Below, piece after piece: positions 58,703-64,000 of a stretch of DNA of 64,000 nucleotides. Each line of letters opens with the position of its first letter. The first letter of the stretch is position 1. The DNA lies in contig OY728142.1 of the NCBI GenBank assembly GCA_963277665.1, positions 13,840,001 to 13,904,000 of the forward strand. The letters are read 5' to 3'. The translations under genes and the position numbers were made by a program. Below the pieces are notes generated by a model. The model saw only the letters and a list, made by a program, of their open reading frames with translations, had not been told where the DNA came from and searched no databases. The DNA is from Viscum album. Lineage: Eukaryota; Streptophyta; Magnoliopsida; Santalales; Viscaceae.

Positions 58703-58924
58703 AGTAATGACCCATAATTTTATTAATGAAAATTTCTCTTGATCTAATTAAAATCATTATTACGTAAAATGGATATATAAAACAAATGAAATTCCTTGTT
58801 TTTATGTATTTTCATTTTAAAATACCATTAATAAATTTTACCATTGATAATATAGCCTTTTAATAGTGATCAAATTATTAGAATAAATATAGGGCTTTAA
58901 CAAATCTAATTTAATTAGACAAAG

Positions 58925-59200
58925 GAAGCAGTGGCTTTATCCAGTAGAATTGCTCCCTAAGAAGCACATTTGTTAGAGCTAGGAAAAGAGGTAGCATCAC
59001 TGGGATTCTCTCTTGACCAATCCCAAGATGATATTAAACATGTTAATTTTGAACAGAATCACCTACGAGAGAAGTGGAAGTTAATAGATATTACCACTCG
59101 ATCAATGTTATCTGATCAGCTCCAAGAGTTTGTCACCATCGCACACCTTGACCTTAGATCTTATATAAGTGTTATAATGGTTAATGTAAAAATACCCTAG
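58925..59200 (+). other. Coding-like segment inside LTR (copy 3 of 3)
   Basis: This is the best-preserved copy, open from 58970 to 59200. It reads LELGKEVASLGFSLDQSQDD, EQNHLREKWKLIDITTRSML and LQEFVTIAHLDL without a stop. It aligns in frame with the segments at 18010-18275 and 25745-26010. The pattern of charged and hydrophobic residues suggests a coiled coil. It begins after TTTAATTAG, a possible splice acceptor. Confidence 0.5.
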
Positions 59201-60040
59201 CATTATGATTATGCACATTATTTTTTATAGAATAAATAATATAAATTCATTTTATTATTGTTAATTTGTAAATGGTTTTTAAAGCACAAATAGTATTTTC
59301 ATTAATATTTAAATTCAATAAAGAAATCTAATTGGATAAATTAAAGAATTTTTGATTTAAATATTATTTTAATAAAATATTATTATAAAAATAATTTTTA
59401 TTAAATATAAATGACCATATAATTTTTATAAATACAATTATAATTTTTATTAATGTTTGAAATCAGTTTTTTTTCAAAACCGATGAATTTTCAATAAATG
59501 TCTCTTTTTATTTTAAAAGTAAAAATTCAAATATTTAGAAAATTATTTTGATAAAATGAATATTTTTTTTGGAATTAGGACGTCGAAATTATCTAATGGT
59601 GATTTTTTTCATAATTTTCTGAGATAATCAAATTTTTGGGTAAAATTTAAATACCATTTAAATAAATAAGGTGTTTTATTACATCATAATGACCCGATAG
59701 TAGTGTACTAAAATACTATAAAATTTATATTCTCCCAAACTATGTTTTAATTTTTAAATAATGTTATTTTATATTTTTTTGATTTATTTTATAATGCCTT
59801 AGTGGACCCTACAAGAGTTATAAAATATTTTAACTTTTTAAAATGTTTTCTTTCAGAGTGTGACTCACCTCCACATAATCAAGAATAATATTTTAATATG
59901 ATCATACATTGTCCTTATAAATTTTTTTCCACTCCCCTTTGTAAAAAACCACGGGCGAAACCATGGGTTGGTTTTTGGTTTTGATTAGTTTAATGTGTAT
60001 TGCCCAAAACCTAAATACAAAAGAATTCCCTCTCATTTCC

Positions 60041-60048
60041 TATATAAA
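60041..60048 (+). promoter_or_regulatory. TATA box of the 58703 element LTR
   Basis: TATATAAA lies in a pyrimidine-rich context and is equivalent to the minus-strand TATA of the sister LTRs near 17160 and 24885. A second TATAAAA lies near 60116. Confidence 0.6.
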
Positions 60049-61377
60049 ATCACTCAATCTCTCATTCCAATACACTCAACCCATTTGTAACTAGACCAAC
60101 CCATTCCCTACTCTCTATAAAATCTTCTGAATCTACCCCAATCTCCCTAGAAGCCTCTCTCAAGACCATCCCAAGCATTTGGGATCAAACATCCATGTAA
60201 GGAATTTATTTCTTTCTCATTTTAATCAAAATTTATTTATGTTGTTATACCAATTTAATTTCAATTAAAAATTTTGGGGTATGATTTATCACCTCTTCCA
60301 TACTACCCTCCTTATTTTTGAATTATAAGAGTCCTATTTCTCTCTCATTAATGCCTCCCTTGAACACTCGTTACCATGCCAAAATTCTGTGAGGAATTTC
60401 TCTCTCCTCATTCACATTCAATCAATTATTTTATATTATGAATCTAAATTCCATTAAATATGTTGGGATATTATGTTCCATGACACCCCTTACTATAAAT
60501 TTCATGTATAAATTATTTTATAACCTTTTGTCTCCCATTAACCCATTTTATGATTTCAATTTGATGTCGTTATTCTATCAAAGTTACACCAAAATTTCCC
60601 ATGCCAAAATCATCATGTAAGTGAATACCATACCCATTTCTATATCAAGGTTATTCACCATTATGCACATGTAATTGTTTATTGAGGACTTAAATTTATG
60701 TATTCCACTTATTTTATTCATTGAATAAATTATGATGTTTATGGAATCCATGTTGTATGATCCATGTGGAAAACTTATGAAAAAAATGAAATGATTAAGA
60801 AGAGTGCGCCCTGAAAGTGCTCCAATGCATTGGGTAAAGAATAGTATCATGATAATATATGTGTAATTAGGGTTTAATCATTCTAATTCAAGTGAAATTA
60901 GGGTTTACTCATTCTAATTCAAGTGAAGTTAAGTTTTACTCAGGCTTTATATGCAATGAGCCTTGGATCATGCTAATATCATGTTAAATGTTGTTACCAC
61001 ATTCCCATGTTATGATAATCATGCTATATCATGCCTTTATGTTCATGTTTCTCTTATGATCCAATGATATACATATTTCCTATCATGTATTATATTCTTC
61101 ATTGGTATGACTTGTTTACTCCCTTACTGGGCTTTATAGATCACCCTTTTGTTATGTATGTCCTCATGTAATCCCTTGAAATGCTAAGTACGAAGGAGTG
61201 TTGTGGTCATGTAAAAGAAGTTTTCAATAAAGATATTTTATTTTATATTCTAAGTTCTTATTTAAGGCTCCTAATTTTCTAATACACTAGACCTCTAGAT
61301 CCTCAGAGTTGTCTCAAGTGCAAGTTTATGTAATAATCCTTGTTTTAGTGTGTAATAAAGACTACGGTTGTTATAGA

Positions 61378-61390
61378 TGGTATTAGAGGA
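61378..61390 (+). other. Primer-binding site of the 58703 element
   Basis: TGGTATTAGAGGA lies two bases after the LTR end. It is the iMet-type site with one C-to-T change. Confidence 0.85.
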
Positions 61391-61882
61391 TAGTTTTAGT
61401 TATTTTTGGAATTATGATTAGAAAACCCTAGTGAAAGCCTTTGGGATAACACTAAGTATAATGAAAATATCCCTAAATTTTTCTGAGTATTGAGTAAGTG
61501 GTTTATCAAGAAAATACATCTATATCTATATACAAACAAGTAGTAGTGGCTCTGGCACATAGGTATCTAGGGGTAAATCCCGAAAACATCACTTTGAGAT
61601 AGACTCAAACAGGAACCAGTGCATGAAAACGGGCCCTGCTACACTCTAGGTTATGACACTCTTAGGGGATATGATTTGGTAAATTCATAAGCTTAGTATG
61701 AACCATTATTAAGTGAATAAAAAAATTCCCATAAGAATATAAGTTGGGAAGTATATCACGGATAACATAGAATGAATCCTATAAATTCATAAGATAAGGA
61801 AATAAAATTAATTTAAAAGTTATCCATTTTTTACTTTGGATTACCCTTTATGTGTTACCCCTATCTTTCCATTTTTCCATCC

Positions 61883-62830
61883 AATGGCTAATAATAGGAG
61901 GACTCGGGCTAACAGCTGATTTGAAGATCAATGTGATGACTATTCTAATGAGATTCCCAATCTGATGGGAGTGGGAATATCAAACATTTTCACAATACTC
62001 TCTCAGTTAGCTCAAGTTTGGAATAAAAACATTGGCCAAATGGAACTTTCACCACCCACCCCAAAGAAAGAAAAAGTCACAATCGAGAGCTTCATGAGAC
62101 AAATCCCTCCTAATTTTAATGCATCATATGATCCCTCAATTGTCGAGTGATGGATCAACTCCATTGAAAATAACTTCTCTATCCTTCATTTTTCTTAAAA
62201 ATAGAAATTTCTTCTGGATTCTTATAGTATAGAGGGTGAAACTGATCAGTGGTGTAAATTGATTAAAAATATGAAGCCTAAGGAAGATATAGAGGCATTG
62301 GAATGGAAGGATTTCCAGAAAAAAAAAATCGATAAATATTTTCCTCGCACCATCTGAATTAAGAAGGTAATGAACTTCCTTGACCTCAAGAAAAAAGACA
62401 AAGAATCCATCGAATTGTATGAGGAAAACATAACAAGGCTTGAAAAATATACCTATGGCTTTTTCATTACCCTGAATGAAAGGTTGACAGCTTCTTTGGT
62501 GGGATAAAACCTAGACTATAGGAATCCCTACAGATTCGTGACTTTGATAGCTATGAAGAAATTGTCTGATGTTCCCTCAAAGTCAAAATGGACATCGGAA
62601 AATCTCAGGGGTGTCATGGGGATAATAATCATAAGGTGGACTTTAATTCTGGTAGTCTGATGAATAAATCCAATGGTGCTAAGAAATTCCAGAACCCCAC
62701 TTTCTAAAGGTGAGGAAAGAAGTACCCCATAAATTTCATGAAGGGGATGAGGAAATGATATAGGTGTGGAAGAGATGGGTACCTGGCCATTTACTGTTGA
62801 TAAGAAAAACCCACGGCTATGACATAGGAG
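61883..62830 (+). pseudogene. Gag with zinc knuckle, broken
   Basis: The start ATG is intact (MANNRRTRANS). A single frame then runs for about 200 codons, broken only by stops. It includes FMRQIPPNFNASYDPSIVE, WINSIENNFSILHF, DSYSIEGETDQWCKLIKNM and LEWKDF, KYFPRT, MNFLDLKKKDKESIELYEE, TRLEKY, which is the full plant retrotransposon gag capsid pattern. A frameshift near 62500 leads into IKPRL and RDFDSYEEIV. A zinc knuckle at about 62756-62801 reads YRCGRDGYLAIYC, with the first Cys turned into a stop and the His into Tyr. A second, degraded knuckle lies near 62860-62910. Confidence 0.85.
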
Positions 62831-63019
62831 AGGAATGCTCTATTCGACCCTTGACGCATTGTTCATTGCGTCAACTACAAATAACTGGGACACTTCTCAA
62901 ACCAGTTCCCTAAGCCAAGTGTTTTAAAAGGAATCCAACAACCTCCAAGGTAGCAAGGGTGTGCTTTTTCAATCACTACCACCGAAGTGAACCCCGATAA
63001 TGAAGTGGTGAGAGGTATA

Positions 63020-63401
63020 CTTGTTATTCATTCAAGAATAGAGAACTTTATTTTTTGATTCTAGTTATATGCATTCTTTTATATCTCGAATTTTTAGTAA
63101 AACAATACCAACACCACTAGAAATCATGGAAGTAAAGATGTTGGTGAGAATGGAAAATGGTGCCATTATTACATCGCATGAATTTAACTCATCCCCTATC
63201 ATAATTGGTGGATTGAACATCCCATCCAACCTCATCATACTCCCTTTAGTTGAATTTTATTCAATTCATGGCATGGATTGGATTTTGCTACATAGATCCA
63301 TCATAAATTCCAGTGAGAGGGAAATCATTCTTCATATGGTGAATCGACCCCTAATTTTGTACATGTGCAAGGAAGAGGATGAATCTTCTTTAGCACCATA
63401 A
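63020..63401 (+). pseudogene. Aspartic protease of pol, nearly open
   Basis: TLFFDSSYMHSFISRIF spans the active site near 63045-63095. The D-S-G triplet reads D-S-S. The frame from 63069 is open for 110 codons, with LVRMENGAIITSHEFN, IIGGLNIPSN and IHGMDWI, the GMDW motif, and it ends CKEEDESS as in the sister copy at 21600. This is the longest open pol stretch in the window. Confidence 0.8.
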
Positions 63402-63429
63402 TCTCAAGAATGGATATTATTACACTGTG

Positions 63430-64000
63430 AGCATGCATAACTTTCTCAAATGATTGAGTCTGAAGATGTGACCATCCATGAAGACATGCATATTGTGAGG
63501 GAATTCACTGAAGTGTTTCCCAAGGAATTTTCTAGTCTTTCTCCAAGAAGAGATGTTTAATTCTCAATTGATCTTATAATCAGGGCGTTGAAAATATCCA
63601 AGACTCCATATATAATGGCTATTATGGAGCCTGAGGAGCTGAAGAACCAAATATAGAAGAATCTGGATAAAGGGTTTATACAAACAAGTGCTTCACCATG
63701 GGGGGAACCAGTCCTGATCATTAAGAATAAGGATGGGTTAACAAAATCACTATAAAGAACAAGTATCCTCTTCCACAAATTGATGACTTGTTCAATCAGC
63801 TATGTGGAGCACAATAATTCTCCAAGGTGGATCTATGGTTGGGATATTACCATGTAATGGGGAAGAAGGAGGATATCCCTGAGACTACATTCTGTATAAG
63901 GTATAGGAACTATGAATTAATAGTAATTCCTTTCAGACTCACTAATTCTCCAGAAATTTTAATGGACTTAATGAATAGAGTCTTTAAAGATTACCTCAAA
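63430..64000 (+). pseudogene. Reverse transcriptase of pol, partial and broken
   Basis: The frame reads VREFTEVFPKEFSSL, PRRDV, then SKTPYIMA, LKNQ and [19 protein letters not shown], then KNKDG. The next block expected by the family, containing R-L-C-x-D-Y-R-x-L-N-K, is missing: the sequence passes from KDG almost straight to KNKYPLPQIDDLFNQL. Compared with the sister copy at 21174-21365, this is an internal deletion of roughly 35-45 bases. MDLMNRVFKDYL is reached at the window end, just before the catalytic FIDD box, which is not visible. Confidence 0.85.

Larger units (their letters stand above)
58703..61375 (+). repeat. 5' LTR of the 58703 element
   Basis: It begins AGTAATGACCC, where TGTAATGACCC is expected, and ends GTTGTTATA. 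It pairs with the LTRs at 15870-18557 and 23613-26218. A TATA box (TATATAAA) is at 60041-60048. Confidence 0.9.
58703..64000 (+). mobile_element. Ty3/gypsy Tekay-like element, cut by window end
   Basis: This is the second member of the 15870-26218 family, on the plus strand. It has the 5' LTR, a primer-binding site at 61378, gag from 61883, protease and the first two thirds of reverse transcriptase. The rest lies beyond base 64000. The LTR, the 5' leader (for example the TATCTAGGGGTAAATCCC block near 61565) and gag align with the minus-strand copy throughout. Confidence 0.9.

Noticed and set aside
1..64000. CRISPR array, bacterial operon, organelle DNA or rDNA
   Set aside because: No evenly spaced identical repeats with unique spacers, no ribosome-binding-site-linked genes, and no organellar or rRNA genes. 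All content fits plant nuclear repeats.

Overview
The window looks like intergenic DNA from a large, repeat-rich land-plant nuclear genome. It is strongly AT-rich and has no intact long reading frame. It is built almost entirely of old LTR retrotransposons nested in one another. Their primer-binding sites match the initiator-methionine tRNA form common in plants, and their gag-pol remnants read as the plant Ty3/gypsy Tekay/Del-type chromovirus group. A broken plant-mobile-domain (PMD) gene also points to a plant. The species cannot be told from the sequence. I see no rRNA, no intact tRNA gene, no CRISPR array and no intact host gene.

Layout. 1-1491: a Ty1/copia-like LTR, solo or right-hand end only, with a TATA box and two E2F-type sites. 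1492-6921: AT-rich DNA with one small LTR-end relic. 6922-13999: an LTR retrotransposon (LTRs about 0.64 kb) whose interior is unreadable. 14000-15869: unassigned LTR-like DNA. 15870-26218: a minus-strand Tekay-like element (LTRs 2.6-2.7 kb) with gag, protease, reverse transcriptase, RNase H, integrase and chromodomain remains. 26219-51670: a dissected LTR of about 5.1 kb (termini TGTGAC and GTCACA) into which two elements inserted. One is a minus-strand element at 27366-37050 with 3.7 kb LTRs and only 2.27 kb of interior, holding a miniature gag. The other is a plus-strand Tekay-like element at 38816-49338 with a perfect ATTAT target-site duplication. 51671-55960: the pol tail and polypurine tract belonging to the dissected LTR, then two tandem-repeat fields and a TATA box. 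56410-58505: the degenerate PMD gene. 58703-64000: a second member of the 15870-26218 family, plus strand, cut by the window end within reverse transcriptase.

The genes do not form a working pathway. Every coding region carries stops, frameshifts or lost catalytic residues. What stands out is the structure: a probable shared LTR with a primer-binding site on one side and a polypurine tract on the other, coding-like segments carried inside the LTRs of two families, a LARD-like element with a reduced zinc-knuckle gag, a near-perfect 59-bp hairpin made by an inverted duplication in one LTR copy, and several uncatalogued tandem repeats. All boundaries and similarities were judged by eye.
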